The translations under genes were made by a program, and so were the position numbers. Shown in pieces: positions 1 through 9,064 of a DNA stretch of 32,606 bases; positions within the stretch are counted from its first letter, which is position 1, and each line of letters opens with the position of its first letter. The notes under the pieces were generated by a model. The model was given only the letters and a program-made list of their open reading frames with translations. It did not search any database and was not told the origin of the DNA. The stretch is from positions 1 to 32,606 of the forward strand of contig CADDYU010000039.1 in assembly GCA_902810705.1 (NCBI GenBank), written 5' to 3'. Origin of the DNA: Methylococcaceae bacterium (GTDB lineage: Bacteria; Pseudomonadota; Gammaproteobacteria; Methylococcales; Methylococcaceae).

Positions 1-1
1 A

Positions 2-97
2 TACATCGAAGTCTTTTATAACCGGCAGCGCAAGCATTCGACGCTCGGATATCGGACTCCCATCGAGTTCGAACAGCTGTACCGCAAAACGGCTTAA
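2..97 (+). CDS. IS3-family transposase OrfB, C-terminal fragment (5' end outside window)
   Basis: This is the last 31 codons of an integrase-core (DDE) transposase that starts before the window. The visible peptide runs from [18 protein letters not shown] to a TAA at 95-97. [13 protein letters not shown] followed by TPIEFE is the usual C-terminus of IS3-family OrfB proteins, just after the catalytic Glu. The stop is followed within 30 bp by a sequence that looks like the right end of the element, so this copy probably ends here. The rest lies to the left and cannot be judged. It abuts the 3' end of the IS21-like element, which suggests one IS landed in or next to the other. Confidence 0.85.
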   Translation, partial: YIEVFYNRQRKHSTLGYRTPIEFEQLYRKTA

Positions 98-102
98 TTT
101 TG

Positions 103-127
103 TGTCCGGAAAACTCTTGCCAGATCA
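103..127. repeat. Probable right terminal inverted repeat of the IS3-family element
   Basis: About 25 bp starting TGTCCGGAAAACTCTTG and ending CAGATCA follow the transposase stop by five bases. Similar TG...CA ends close many IS3-group elements. The partner repeat is outside the window, so the exact boundary is inferred. It ends only 9 bp before the istB stop codon, leaving no room for a normal IS21 right end. Confidence 0.45.
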
Positions 128-136
128 TAGTTTGGC

Positions 137-913
137 TCAACTGATGGTTGCTATTCGAGTTTTTCCCTCCCGTTCTCTCTGTGTCGAACTGTTTTTGAAG
201 CGGTAACTTTCATTTCCGGTCTCGATGATGTGGCAATGATGGGTGAGTCGGTCGAGCAGTGCCGTCGTCATTTTGGAATCCCCAAAGATGCTGGCCCATT
301 CGGCGAAGCTCAGATTAGTGGTGATGATCAGGCTGGTTTTTTCATAGAGTTTGCTGATCAGGTGGAACAGCAAAGCGCCACCGATATGGCTAAATGGCAG
401 GTAACCCAGTTCATCGAGGATCACTAGATCCGTATGCACCAAGCGGTGGGCGATCTGCCCCTGTTTGCCAGCGAGTTTCTCCTGCTCCAAGCTATTGACT
501 AGGTCGACAGTCGAGAAGAAGCGGGCCCGCCGATGCGCATGCATGATCGCCTGTACGCCGATGGCCGTGGCCAGGTGCGTTTTTCCCGTGCCAGGCCCGC
601 CGATCAGGACAATATTGTGGGCATTGCCCATGAACTCGCCCCGGTGCAACTGACGGACCAGAGCTTCATTGACAACGCTTTGGGCGAAGTCGAAGCCGGA
701 GAGATCTCGGTAGGCCGGGAACCGGGCGATCTTCATCTGGTAATTCACGGAGCGAACCTCCCGTTCCGCCACCTCGGCTTTTAGCAAGTTACCGAGGAAC
801 GCCTCCGCCTGAAGATAGGCCGGGGAGCCTTGGGTGGCCAGTTCTTCGACGGCTTGCGCCATGCCGAACAACTTCAGCGATTTCAGGGTGATGACCAGGG
901 GATTAGGCGACAT
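137..913 (-). CDS. istB: IS21-family transposition helper ATPase IstB
   Basis: This AAA+ ATPase helps the IstA transposase choose and capture target DNA, a role related to DnaC/DnaA-type proteins. It is full length (258 aa). Walker A is GGPGTGKT at residues 105-112, Walker B is the LVILDE stretch at about 163-168, and a sensor-like IITTNL follows. The ending ([19 protein letters not shown]) is typical of IstB. The ATG overlaps the end of istA by 11 bp, the usual translational coupling in this family. The protein looks intact, but its partner istA is broken, and the IS3 end lies only ~9 bp past its stop. The element is therefore probably not autonomous. Confidence 0.95.
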   Translation of the reverse strand: MSPNPLVITLKSLKLFGMAQAVEELATQGSPAYLQAEAFLGNLLKAEVAEREVRSVNYQMKIARFPAYRDLSGFDFAQSVVNEALVRQLHRGEFMGNAHNIVLIGGPGTGKTHLATAIGVQAIMHAHRRARFFSTVDLVNSLEQEKLAGKQGQIAHRLVHTDLVILDELGYLPFSHIGGALLFHLISKLYEKTSLIITTNLSFAEWASIFGDSKMTTALLDRLTHHCHIIETGNESYRFKNSSTQREREGKTRIATIS

Positions 914-2419
914 TCATGGTCTCCCGCAGTCGATCATAACGGCTGACATTCGCCTCTGGCTCGAGGGTCAATTCCAGGCCCTCGGGCGGCTTGACCGGAG
1001 CCGGTCGCGGCAACTCCACCAGTCGGCCCAGCAGGTTGAGGATATGCGGCTTAGACGGCACCCCGGCTTCCAGTGCCATCTCCACGGCTACCAGCACGGC
1101 ACTTTCATCATGGTGCAGCACCAAAGCCAGAATATCGACCATTTCCCGGTCACCCCCAGGTCGCTTCAGTAGTATCGACTGCAGGCGTTTGAATGCCTCG
1201 GGCAGTTCGGTGAACGGGGCGCCATTGCGCAAGGCGCCGGGCTTGCGCTGCAAGACGGATAGATAATGCCGTCAGTCGTAAACGGTTTTTCCAGCCTTGT
1301 GTTGCCGCTGGATGATCCGTGCGTGTTCGGCGATGACCTTCCCCTCGGCCGCAACGACCAGCTGGTCGGGATAGACACGCAGGCTCACCGGACGGTTCGC
1401 GAAGGAGGCCGGAACACTGTAGCGGTTGCACTCGAAGTGAATCAGGCAGGTCGGCGACACGCGTTTGGTCTGTTCAACAAACCCATCGAAAGCGGACGGC
1501 ACGGGCATGAGCAAGGGGCGCTCTTCCGCCCAGGCCTCGGCGACGCTGACCGGCAGGTCAGGGTGGCGTATTTCCTGCCAGAGTACCAGGCAGATCTGTT
1601 CCAGCCAGGCATTCACGTCAGCCAGGCTTTTGAACTCCGGCGCCTGCTGCCAGAGACGTGGCCGGGAATCCTGCACCGTCTTCTCAACCTGACCTTTCTC
1701 CCAACCCGCCGCCCGATTGCAGAACTCGGCCTCAAACAGGTAATGACTGGCCATGGCCTGAAACCGCGGGTTGATGTCCCGGGCCTTGCCTTTGCCGACC
1801 CGGTCCACCGCTGTCTTCATGTTGTCGTAGATGCCCCGCTGAGGAATGCCACCCAACACCCGAAAGGCGTGATAGTGGGCATCAAACAGCATCTCGTGGG
1901 TTTGCAGCAGATACGCTCTGAGGATGAACGCCCGGCTATAAGCCAGCTTCACTTGGGCTACCTGCAACTTGGTGCGCTCCCCCCGATGATCACCCACTCT
2001 TCGCTCCAGTCGAACTGAAACGCTTCCCCCGGCGAAAACGTCAGGGGAATGAAGGTGCCACGCCCGGCAGTTCGCGCCGCCTCTTGTGACTGACGCCATT
2101 GCCGAGCAAAGGCGGCAACCCGATCATAGGAACCGCGATAGCCCAAGGCCAGGAGATCCGCGTGCATCCGCTTCAAATTCCTGCGTTGCTTGCGGTTCTT
2201 GGTGGCTTCCGTTTTCAGCCAAAGTTCCAGCTTGGGGGCAAATGCATCCAGCTGGCTGGGACTCTGCCGTTCTGGATAGTGCGGTTCCACCACACCAGAA
2301 CGCAGGTACTTCCGTATTGTGTTACGGGATAGCCCGGTACGCCGGGAAATTTCACGGATGGAGAGCCCATCCCTCAGGTGCCAACGCCTGATCACACTCA
2401 ATAACGCCACGTCGATCAC
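903..2419 (-). pseudogene. istA: IS21-family transposase IstA, disrupted by a frameshift and an in-frame stop
   Basis: Three pieces together give a near-complete IstA. Residues 1-149 hold an HTH region (LSIREISRRTGLSRNTIRKYLR) and the start of the DDE core (FQFDWSEEW). A second piece, from about 1985 down to 1275, carries the rest of the catalytic core and the Mu-transposase C-terminal region (YSVPASFANRPVSLRVYPD). A third piece runs to the stop at 903. Pieces one and two are out of register at a run of six C (1979-1984, plus strand); one more base would restore ...IIGGERTKLQVAQ. Pieces two and three share a frame but are separated by a TGA at 1272-1274, where the family has a Trp codon (KTVYD-W-RHYL). 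One lesson could be a sequencing error; two argue for real decay. Confidence 0.9.
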
Positions 2420-2465
2420 TCCTTCTTCTCCTGCTCGTTACCAAGCAGGGCAGTGTAAAAACGTA

Positions 2466-2524
2466 GGTCAAAATTCGATGCAAATAGCTACGTCAGGTGG
2501 GTCAGAATTGGATGCAAATCAACA
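2466..2524. repeat. Left end of the IS21-like element with two repeated binding-site motifs
   Basis: Two direct 20-bp copies, 2466-2485 (GGTCAAAATTCGATGCAAAT) and 2500-2519 (GGTCAGAATTGGATGCAAAT), match at 18 of 20 positions. IS21-family elements carry repeated motifs of this kind at the end upstream of istA, thought to bind the transposase. Read on the minus strand the outermost copy begins TGTTGATTTGCATCC, giving the expected TG terminus at about 2524. No matching copy is seen beyond istB, so the other end is lost or lies beyond the IS3 insertion. Confidence 0.65.
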
Positions 2525-2567
2525 GTGCCGCGTCTCAGAATCTTTGAGACACGCTCTAATCAACCGC

Positions 2568-2908
2568 CAGAATTATCCACGGCGGTGTTCCGCGCTTATA
2601 TTGAACAGGTGCTCGTGCCGACACTCGCCCTTGGGGACGTGGTCGTCATGGACAATCTGGGCGCGCATAAAGTGAAAGGGGTCCGCGAAGCGATCGAAGC
2701 AGTTGGCGCCCGCTTGCTCTACCTGCCGCCCTACTCGCCCGATTTGTCGCCCATTGAGCCCTGCTGGTCCAAACTCAAGACCGCGCTGCGGGCAGTCCAA
2801 GCCCGTACCCGCGAAACCCTCGAGGAGGCCCTCAAGTCGGCCCTCGACACGATCACCGCCGCCGATGCTCGCGGCTGGTTTAGGCATTGCGGCTATGCCT
2901 TACAATAA
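2568..2908 (+). pseudogene. IS630-family transposase, C-terminal fragment
   Basis: The readable part is about 110 residues of a DDE_3 (IS630-type) transposase. It contains the second catalytic Asp in [11 protein letters not shown] and the catalytic Glu in [19 protein letters not shown], and ends at TAA 2906-2908. The N-terminal helix-turn-helix and the first catalytic Asp are missing. The fragment starts shortly after the left end of the IS21-like element, so that insertion most likely cut the gene in two. Downstream, the sequence up to the TA at 2923-2924 probably holds the right end of the IS630 element, since this family inserts at TA. It is not functional. Confidence 0.85.
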
Positions 2909-2922
2909 TCAGCAAACCGCTC

Positions 2923-3000
2923 TAGGAACGAGGTGAACACCACCAGGGCGGCGATGAACAGGATACCCTGTTCGTAGGAATGATCGGCGGGGTGGTTCAC
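2923..3000 (-). pseudogene. Stub of a membrane protein resembling the N-terminus of HyfE
   Basis: On the minus strand a GTG at 3000 opens a frame of about 25 codons, NHPADHSYEQG followed by a hydrophobic run ILFIAALVVFTSFL. It then runs into the IS630 end at the TA dinucleotide 2923-2924. A short acidic/aromatic start leading into a leucine/valine helix with TSF resembles the start of HyfE, a small membrane subunit of hydrogenase-4-like complexes. HyfE normally follows hyfC, and a hyfB/hyfC remnant in the same orientation lies at 9496-10312. The match rests on a very short stretch recognised by eye, so the family name is tentative. That a minus-strand membrane helix is cut at an IS boundary is better supported. 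Confidence 0.4.
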
Positions 3001-3170
3001 TTGAATTTGCCCATGGCATGAAGCCTATTCCTAGCTTCATTCCGAAGTCGCGGTAATCCGCGTCGTACCCGGCAATCTCGATACGCACCAGACAGTATCT
3101 CCGTGGATGAAGCTGGCTCTAACGAATTCGGCTTTATCCTCGTGTCTCATCGTGGCCGGCTATTGGTGGA
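3001..3170. repeat. Direct repeat R, copy A (left of efflux operon)
   Basis: This segment is a diverged copy of 9340-9500. The first ~75 bp are most alike, beginning TTGAATTTGCCCATGGCATG here and TTGAATTTGCCCACGGCATG in the other copy, with a shared GAAGTCGCGGTAATCC core. A second well-matched patch near the end reads TCATCGTGGCCGGCTATT versus TCATCGCGACCGGCTATT. The middle is weakly similar and contains indels. Both copies lie in the same orientation, one on each side of the RND operon. No gene is recognised inside. Confidence 0.7.
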
Positions 3171-3180
3171 GCAATTTCTG

Positions 3181-4620
3181 CTACTGCCAACCTCCACCAA
3201 GCGATTTATAAAGATCCACCATTGCATCTATTTGCTTTTGTTTTGTGTCAATGAGCTCTTTTTTGGCGTCCAACGCATCCCTTTGGGCCAATAACACATC
3301 CAGGTATTCTGCACGAACAGATAGGAATAGCTGGTTAGCTATATCAATTGATTGGACGAGTGACTCCACTTGTTTTCCCCTAAGCTGATAGCTTTTCTCC
3401 AGATTGTCTATGTTTGACAGTTGATTTGCTACTTCAGTGTAGGCATTGATAATGCTTTTTTCGTACTCATAAGCCGCCTGAATCTGTTTGGCATTTGCGT
3501 TTTTATATTCCGCTATGATGGCATTCTTATTTACCAGCGGGGCCACTAATTCTCCAGCGACAGAGGCCGCTAGTGACTCTGGCGTATTTATCAGATATTT
3601 AAGAGCGAAAGCCTCAAACCCAATCCCGGCTCTTATGCCAAAAGATGGATAGAAATTAGCTCTAGCCACCTTTATATTTAATTCCGCCGCCAATAACTCG
3701 AGCTCCGCTTTCCTAATATCCGGCCTATTTTGCAGTAATTGTGACGGAATGCCCGCATTAAGCACTTTTGGCTTGATAGACATAAAGCCTTTTGACGCTC
3801 GCTGAATGGGCTGTGGCGTTCTTCCTAGCAAATAGTTAATTCCATTTTCAACCACAGTAATCTGCTGCATTAGGTCATACTTTGCGCCTTGATTTTTGGC
3901 CACTTCCGCTTCATAACGTTTGATCGCGAGCGTACTGGTTCTTGCATACAGCTGAAGTTGCTTTGCTATCTCCAAGCTATTTTTCTGAATAGCAATATAT
4001 TGCTCTAAATTTTCAAGGCGGTTGTCCAATGCAAGTAGTTCATAGTAGGCATGAGCAACTTCAGCAACCAAATTGGTTATCAAGAAGTTTTTGCCTTCAT
4101 TGGTCGCCATGTACTCCAATACGGCCACCTGCCTCGCATTTCTTAACTTTTTCCAAATATCAATTTCCCAGCTTGAAAATAACCCAAATTGATATCCGCC
4201 TAGGAATGTAGGGAATCGCTGTCTCTTCGCTATTTCTAGATTGTCTTCTACAGCTCCGCTTCGCGTAAACTTCCCGACCTTTTCTCCACCCGCTCCGGCA
4301 CCGAAGTTGACAAATGGCAAATATGCACCTCTACGTGCTTGAATCTCATTTTCTGCAGTGCTAATACGCTGCAGCATGATATTGATTTCTTTGTTATTAA
4401 CAATCGCTATGTCTATCAGTTTTAATAGATTCGGATCTTCGAAAAAATCCTTCCATTTCACATTGGCCGTATTTGTCTGTTTTGAAAGGCCAGGTTTAAA
4501 GCGGTCAGGAAGACGAGTATCTTCTTTCTTGCTTATTAATTCCGGAATGCCACAGGCTTGCAACATTAGCACTACAACGCCTAACGCAATGAGATGAAAA
4601 GATTTACTCCCTGATATCAT
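3181..4620 (-). CDS. Outer-membrane channel lipoprotein of an RND efflux system (NodT/OprM family)
   Basis: This is the TolC-like outer-membrane exit duct for the adjacent pump. The 479-aa protein begins with a lipoprotein signal: hydrophobic residues 10-20 and the lipobox LQAC with the acylated Cys at 23. Two OEP repeats follow, with the family landmarks PDIRKAELELLAAELNIKVA and ARANFYPSFGI in the second half and long coiled-coil stretches. The length is typical of OprM/CusC-like proteins. Its ATG overlaps the last 17 bp of the pump gene, so the two are probably translationally coupled. The gene is visibly AT-richer than the chromosomal genes to the right, a sign of transfer. The substrate cannot be told from sequence. 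Confidence 0.93.
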   Translation of the reverse strand: MISGSKSFHLIALGVVVLMLQACGIPELISKKEDTRLPDRFKPGLSKQTNTANVKWKDFFEDPNLLKLIDIAIVNNKEINIMLQRISTAENEIQARRGAYLPFVNFGAGAGGEKVGKFTRSGAVEDNLEIAKRQRFPTFLGGYQFGLFSSWEIDIWKKLRNARQVAVLEYMATNEGKNFLITNLVAEVAHAYYELLALDNRLENLEQYIAIQKNSLEIAKQLQLYARTSTLAIKRYEAEVAKNQGAKYDLMQQITVVENGINYLLGRTPQPIQRASKGFMSIKPKVLNAGIPSQLLQNRPDIRKAELELLAAELNIKVARANFYPSFGIRAGIGFEAFALKYLINTPESLAASVAGELVAPLVNKNAIIAEYKNANAKQIQAAYEYEKSIINAYTEVANQLSNIDNLEKSYQLRGKQVESLVQSIDIANQLFLSVRAEYLDVLLAQRDALDAKKELIDTKQKQIDAMVDLYKSLGGGWQ

Positions 4621-7600
4621 GTGTACCGTACTGATAAGTTTCGCTTAAAGGATTAAAGTCCTCGTCTCTAATTAAACTCTTACCTTCTATCATTTTGGCG
4701 AAGATGTAATAGAGCCCTGGAATCAGAACAACCCCGAACACGGTGCCGAACAGCATCCCACCCAAGGCAGAGGTGCCAATCGTTCGGTTGCCTACAGCCC
4801 CCGCTCCGGTAGCTATCGCCAAGGGAATCAAGCCGGCGATAAAGGCAAAGGAAGTCATCAAAATGGGCCGGAAACGCGCTTTTGCACCCTCAATCGTCGC
4901 CTCTCTGACCGACATGCCCTGGGCCTGCTTCTGCACCGCGAATTCCACGATCAACACCGCATTTTTGCCCAGCAAGCCAATCAACATCACCAGCCCCACT
5001 TGGGAATAGACGTCATTGGCAAGGCCCGTTACTTTGAGTAATAGGAACGACCCGAAAATGCCGGCAGGCAAAGACAACAACACCACCAGCGGCAAGATGA
5101 AACTCTCGTACTGCGCCGCCAAAACCAGGTAGACAAACACGATCACCACCACGAAGATGACCAGCGCTTCATTGCCGCGGGCGGCTTCGTCAAAGGACAA
5201 GCCTTCCCAGGCTACGTCATAACCGCGCGGCAAAGTGGCTGCGGCAACTTCCCTCACCGCTTTGATCGCCTCGCCGGTGGTATAACCGGCGGCAGGCTCG
5301 GCACGGATAGCCGCCGAGTTGTAAAGGTTGTAGCGGGTGAGCTCGTTCGGCCCTTGCCTCTTCTTCATGGTCATGAAGGCGGAGTAGGGCACCATCTCGC
5401 CTTCTTCGTTCTTCACGAAGTAGTTCAAGACATCCGTAGGGAAGCGCCGGAATTCCGGCAATGCTTGGGCGTAGACCTTGAAGAAGTTATTGAAGCGGAT
5501 AAAGCCTTGCTCGTAGGTGCTGCCGATCATGATGTCCAGGTTTTCCAGGGCCTTGTCTATAGAAACGCCTTTTTGCATGGCGAGTTTGTTGTCGATGACC
5601 AGCTCATACTGCGGATAATTGGCCGCAAAAAAAGTAAACAGGCCAGTCAGCTCCTTGCGCTTGCGCAAAGCTGCCATGAAATCCTGATTAATTTTGTCGA
5701 ACTCGTAATAATTCGTGTTCGATGTCTTATCCAATAACCGGAACGCCAGGCCGGAGGCCGCTCCGTAACCCGGTACGGCCGGCGGTTGAAAAAACTCGAT
5801 GATGGCTCCGAAATCATGAGTTTTTTCCTCCAGTTCGTGGATGATATCCTGCACGGAGGCTTTCCGCTCGGACCAATCTTTTAGGTTGATAACACAAGTG
5901 CCAGCGTTGGAACCTCGGCCTTCGGTGAGCACTTCGTAACCCGCCAAAGATGATACCGATTGCACGCCGTCAATCGTTTCAGCCACTTCTTCCAGATGCC
6001 GCGCTACTTTATTGGTCACCTCGATAGTTGAACCGGGCGGTGTTTGGATAATTGCGTAAATCATGCCTTGGTCTTCGCCGGGAATAAAACCGGCGGGCAA
6101 GGTTTGATTGACCAGCAAGATACCGAAGGAAAAACCGCCCAAGGTCAAAAAAGTGACAATTCGCCGAGTAACCACGACATCCAGCAATTTGACGTAGCGC
6201 CCGGTGACTTTCTCGAATACATAGTTAAAGGCATCGATGAACAAGGTGACCGGCGTTTTTTTTCTCGGTTGACCATGAGGGTTTCTCAGAATCATCGCGC
6301 ACAGGACGGGAGCCAGCGACAAGGCGACGAGCGCCGAAATCACGATCGACGAGGCCATTGCGATGGAGAACTGCCGGTAAAACACGCCGACAGGACCTGT
6401 CATGAAGGCAATCGGGATAAACACCGAAACCATGACCAGGGTGATGGCGATAATCGCGCCGCCGATTTCCCCCAAGACTTTTTGCGCGGCGACAAAGGGC
6501 GAGACATGCTCGGCCTCCATTTTGGCGTGCACTGCCTCGACCACGACGATGGCATCATCGACCACGACGCCGATAGCCAGCACCAAGGCAAACAGGGTGA
6601 TCAGGTTGATGGACAGCCCGAACGCCGACATCACGGCGAAGGAGCCAATCAGCGAAACCGGCACCGCTAAAATCGGAATCAAGGTGGAGCGCCAGTCGCC
6701 CAAGAAGACAAAGACGACCAAGGCCACCAGCACGAAGGCTTCCGCCAAGGTGTGCAGGACTTTATCAATCGATGCCTCGACAAAGCGGGAGACGTCGTAG
6801 TTGATTTCGTAGTCCATGCCCTCCGGGAATGAGGCTTTTAATTCCTCCAATTTCTTCTTTACATCTTCGATAACCTTGGTCGCGTTACTGCCGTAATTCT
6901 GCTTGAGGACTATGGATGCGGAAGGGTAAGAATCTTTATCCGAGTAAATATTATAAAACTCGCTATTCAAATCGACTTTGGCAATATCCTTAATGCGCAG
7001 AATTTCACCTTCAGAGTTGGCGCGGATGATAATGTTTTCGTACTGCTCCGGCTTGTTATACCAACCTTCATAAACCAGCACATATTCCTTGGACTGGGCG
7101 GCCATACCAGTACTTTGCCCGAGCCGGCCCGGCCGACCGATAACACTTTGCTTGGCGATGGCGTCCATCACTTCTTCGGTCGAGACGTTATAGGCCCGCA
7201 TCCGATCCGGATTCAGCCAAATCCGCATCGCATATTGGCGGGCGCCTAATATTTGGGCTTGGGCGATTCCAAAGATGCGCTGGATTTCCGGAATGACATT
7301 GACGTAGGCATAGTTGAATAAAAATTTCTGATCAGCATTTTTGTCTTTGCTATAAAGATTGACATACATGAGCATGCTCGGCTGCACGAAGTTTACGATC
7401 ACGCCCTCCAACCGCACCAGGTTTGGCAGCCTACTCATCACCTGGTCCACGCGTGTCTTCACGTTAACCATCGCGATGTTAGGATCGACGCCCAGTTCAA
7501 AAAGCACTTGAATGGTCGCCTCACCGGCGCTGGTCGCATCCGAGACAATGTATTTCATCCCGGGTACGCCGTTAATGGCACGTTCGATGGTAATCAGCGA

Positions 7601-7780
7601 TGATTTCACCAAGACATCGGCGCTGGCGCCGGGAAAGGATAAGGAAATGGTCACACGGGGTGGGGCAATATCTGGAAACTGGGAGATCGGCAAGGATCGA
7701 ATCGCCAAAAAGCCCATGAACAGAAACAACAGCGATAACACGATCGCCATGACGGGTCTTTTAATAAAAATACCAAACAT
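4604..7780 (-). CDS. RND multidrug-type efflux pump, inner-membrane permease (HAE1 family)
   Basis: This proton-driven inner-membrane transporter takes substrates from the periplasm or membrane and passes them to the outer-membrane channel. From the chosen start it has 1058 residues, normal for AcrB/MexB-like pumps. It shows the canonical beginning FGIFIKRPVMAIVLS, the proton-relay Asp pair in LAIGVVVDDAIVVVE (TM4), the TM10 Lys in GLLGKNAVLIVEFA, and two copies of the large periplasmic region. An upstream in-frame ATG at 7822 would add 14 atypical residues and overlap the adaptor gene; 7780 was chosen because the conserved N-terminus begins there and it lies just past the adaptor stop. All key residues are present, so the pump is probably active. 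The substrate is unknown. Confidence 0.93.
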   Translation of the reverse strand: MFGIFIKRPVMAIVLSLLFLFMGFLAIRSLPISQFPDIAPPRVTISLSFPGASADVLVKSSLITIERAINGVPGMKYIVSDATSAGEATIQVLFELGVDPNIAMVNVKTRVDQVMSRLPNLVRLEGVIVNFVQPSMLMYVNLYSKDKNADQKFLFNYAYVNVIPEIQRIFGIAQAQILGARQYAMRIWLNPDRMRAYNVSTEEVMDAIAKQSVIGRPGRLGQSTGMAAQSKEYVLVYEGWYNKPEQYENIIIRANSEGEILRIKDIAKVDLNSEFYNIYSDKDSYPSASIVLKQNYGSNATKVIEDVKKKLEELKASFPEGMDYEINYDVSRFVEASIDKVLHTLAEAFVLVALVVFVFLGDWRSTLIPILAVPVSLIGSFAVMSAFGLSINLITLFALVLAIGVVVDDAIVVVEAVHAKMEAEHVSPFVAAQKVLGEIGGAIIAITLVMVSVFIPIAFMTGPVGVFYRQFSIAMASSIVISALVALSLAPVLCAMILRNPHGQPRKKTPVTLFIDAFNYVFEKVTGRYVKLLDVVVTRRIVTFLTLGGFSFGILLVNQTLPAGFIPGEDQGMIYAIIQTPPGSTIEVTNKVARHLEEVAETIDGVQSVSSLAGYEVLTEGRGSNAGTCVINLKDWSERKASVQDIIHELEEKTHDFGAIIEFFQPPAVPGYGAASGLAFRLLDKTSNTNYYEFDKINQDFMAALRKRKELTGLFTFFAANYPQYELVIDNKLAMQKGVSIDKALENLDIMIGSTYEQGFIRFNNFFKVYAQALPEFRRFPTDVLNYFVKNEEGEMVPYSAFMTMKKRQGPNELTRYNLYNSAAIRAEPAAGYTTGEAIKAVREVAAATLPRGYDVAWEGLSFDEAARGNEALVIFVVVIVFVYLVLAAQYESFILPLVVLLSLPAGIFGSFLLLKVTGLANDVYSQVGLVMLIGLLGKNAVLIVEFAVQKQAQGMSVREATIEGAKARFRPILMTSFAFIAGLIPLAIATGAGAVGNRTIGTSALGGMLFGTVFGVVLIPGLYYIFAKMIEGKSLIRDEDFNPLSETYQYGTHDIRE

Positions 7781-7802
7781 AGTATGTTTGCTTGCTAAAT
7801 GG

Positions 7803-8900
7803 TTATTCCGTATATAATTCAAGATCCGCGAGAACCTTTTCCGGTGGGATTAAATCAATTTCCACCTTCTGCCCCGCATGCACTCTGCGTAGGCCCTCCA
7901 GTAGGATCTTTTCATCGTCTTTCAATCCGTCTTTAACGATAAATAAATGAGGTACATCAGCTTCGATATTGATAAGCCTTTGCTCTAGTTTACCTTCTTT
8001 ATCGATGACGTAGACATAGGTTTTATCCAGGATTTCGAAAGTCGCTTTTTGCGGGATGAGCAAAGCGTTTTTATAGGGTTTAGCCATCAAGATCGTTCCG
8101 GTCTCACCATGCCTGAGAATTTTGTCCGGATTAGGGAAAGTGGCACGGAATTCGATATTTCCAGATCTGTTATCAAAATCGGCTTCGATTGTTTCAATTA
8201 CGCCAATTTGGTTGAAAACCTGGCCATTGGCCATCCTTAGTCGCACTTTAGTGCGATCGTCGCCATTCTTGGGCTGCTTATAATCGAGATATTCGGATTC
8301 TGGAACATTGAAATATACCCATAATTTGCTGATATCAGACAGAGTGGTTAACAACGCACCTTCTTCGACAAGGCTGCCAAGCCTAACATCCAAGTGGTCC
8401 ATTATCCCGTCAAAAGGCGCATTAATATTCGTGAAGCCTAAGCGGGTTTCCGCTAATTTCACTTCCGCTTCAGCTCTATCTAATTTTGCTTTTGCCAACG
8501 CCAGTTCATTGGGCGATACGATATTTTTATCAGCCAAGCCTTTGGTATTGAGATATTCAATATTCCTGGTATTCGCCTCGGCTTTCGCTTTTAGAAGCTC
8601 TGCCTGATATATGTTAGGCATGATTTTGAACATGGGCTGGCCCTGATGCACCATTTGCCCCTCGTCCACAAATATATCCTGCACATAGCCTCGTTCCAAA
8701 GCGCGAATATCAATATGTCTAATGGCATGAATTTGACAGACATATTCTTTGGTGACGGTTGTGTCTTCACGGAGCGGTGTGGCTGCCTCAAATTTAGGTC
8801 CTTCTTCCGGCTTTTCCCCTTCTTGATGATGGCAGCCACTTAATAGAGCGGCAATTAAGGCTAGAGCTACGTATGCTTTAGGGATCATTTTAATATTCAT
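7803..8900 (-). CDS. RND efflux periplasmic adaptor (membrane fusion protein), lipoprotein
   Basis: This adaptor bridges the pump and the outer-membrane channel. From the chosen ATG the protein has 365 residues. It has a lipoprotein signal with lipobox LLSGC about 20 residues in, then a barrel-sandwich/lipoyl half-motif (RGYVQDIFVDEGQMVHQGQPMF), an alpha-hairpin rich in Ala/Lys/Glu, the second lipoyl half (FTNINAPFDGIMD followed by GSLVEEGALL), a beta-barrel and the membrane-proximal domain. The frame is open up to 9026, but the extra 42 residues lack a sensible signal and overlap a likely operator palindrome, so 8900 was preferred. No clear Shine-Dalgarno is seen. It is the first gene of the adaptor-pump-channel operon, and no regulator gene is adjacent. 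Confidence 0.9.
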   Translation of the reverse strand: MNIKMIPKAYVALALIAALLSGCHHQEGEKPEEGPKFEAATPLREDTTVTKEYVCQIHAIRHIDIRALERGYVQDIFVDEGQMVHQGQPMFKIMPNIYQAELLKAKAEANTRNIEYLNTKGLADKNIVSPNELALAKAKLDRAEAEVKLAETRLGFTNINAPFDGIMDHLDVRLGSLVEEGALLTTLSDISKLWVYFNVPESEYLDYKQPKNGDDRTKVRLRMANGQVFNQIGVIETIEADFDNRSGNIEFRATFPNPDKILRHGETGTILMAKPYKNALLIPQKATFEILDKTYVYVIDKEGKLEQRLINIEADVPHLFIVKDGLKDDEKILLEGLRRVHAGQKVEIDLIPPEKVLADLELYTE

Positions 8901-8975
8901 AGCGTAATGAGCTAAAAAATTTTTTAATAATAAAATTAGTTGGAAGCTCATTGTTTTTACGGTAAAGATAAGCCT

Positions 8976-9002
8976 TATAGGGATACTATCGGTATTCCTA
9001 TA
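8976..9002. promoter_or_regulatory. 27-bp near-perfect palindrome, candidate operator of the efflux operon
   Basis: Arms TATAGGGATAC (8976-8986) and GTATTCCTATA (8992-9002) are inverted repeats with one mismatch in 11, separated by five bases (TATCG). The site lies 76-102 bp upstream of the adaptor start in an AT-rich stretch that otherwise lacks a gene. Size and placement suit a dimeric repressor or MerR-like activator. No such regulator is encoded next door, so the controlling protein would have to act from elsewhere. Confidence 0.45.
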
Positions 9003-9064
9003 AAATCGTGAAAAAGCTCTGCTCATTTAGGCGGAAATAACATTAGAGTGGAATTCGGCGGATA

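Noticed and set aside
1979-1984. Programmed frameshift in istA at the G6 run
   Set aside because: IS21 istA genes normally need no frameshift, and a second lesion (TGA at 1272-1274) in the same gene favours decay.
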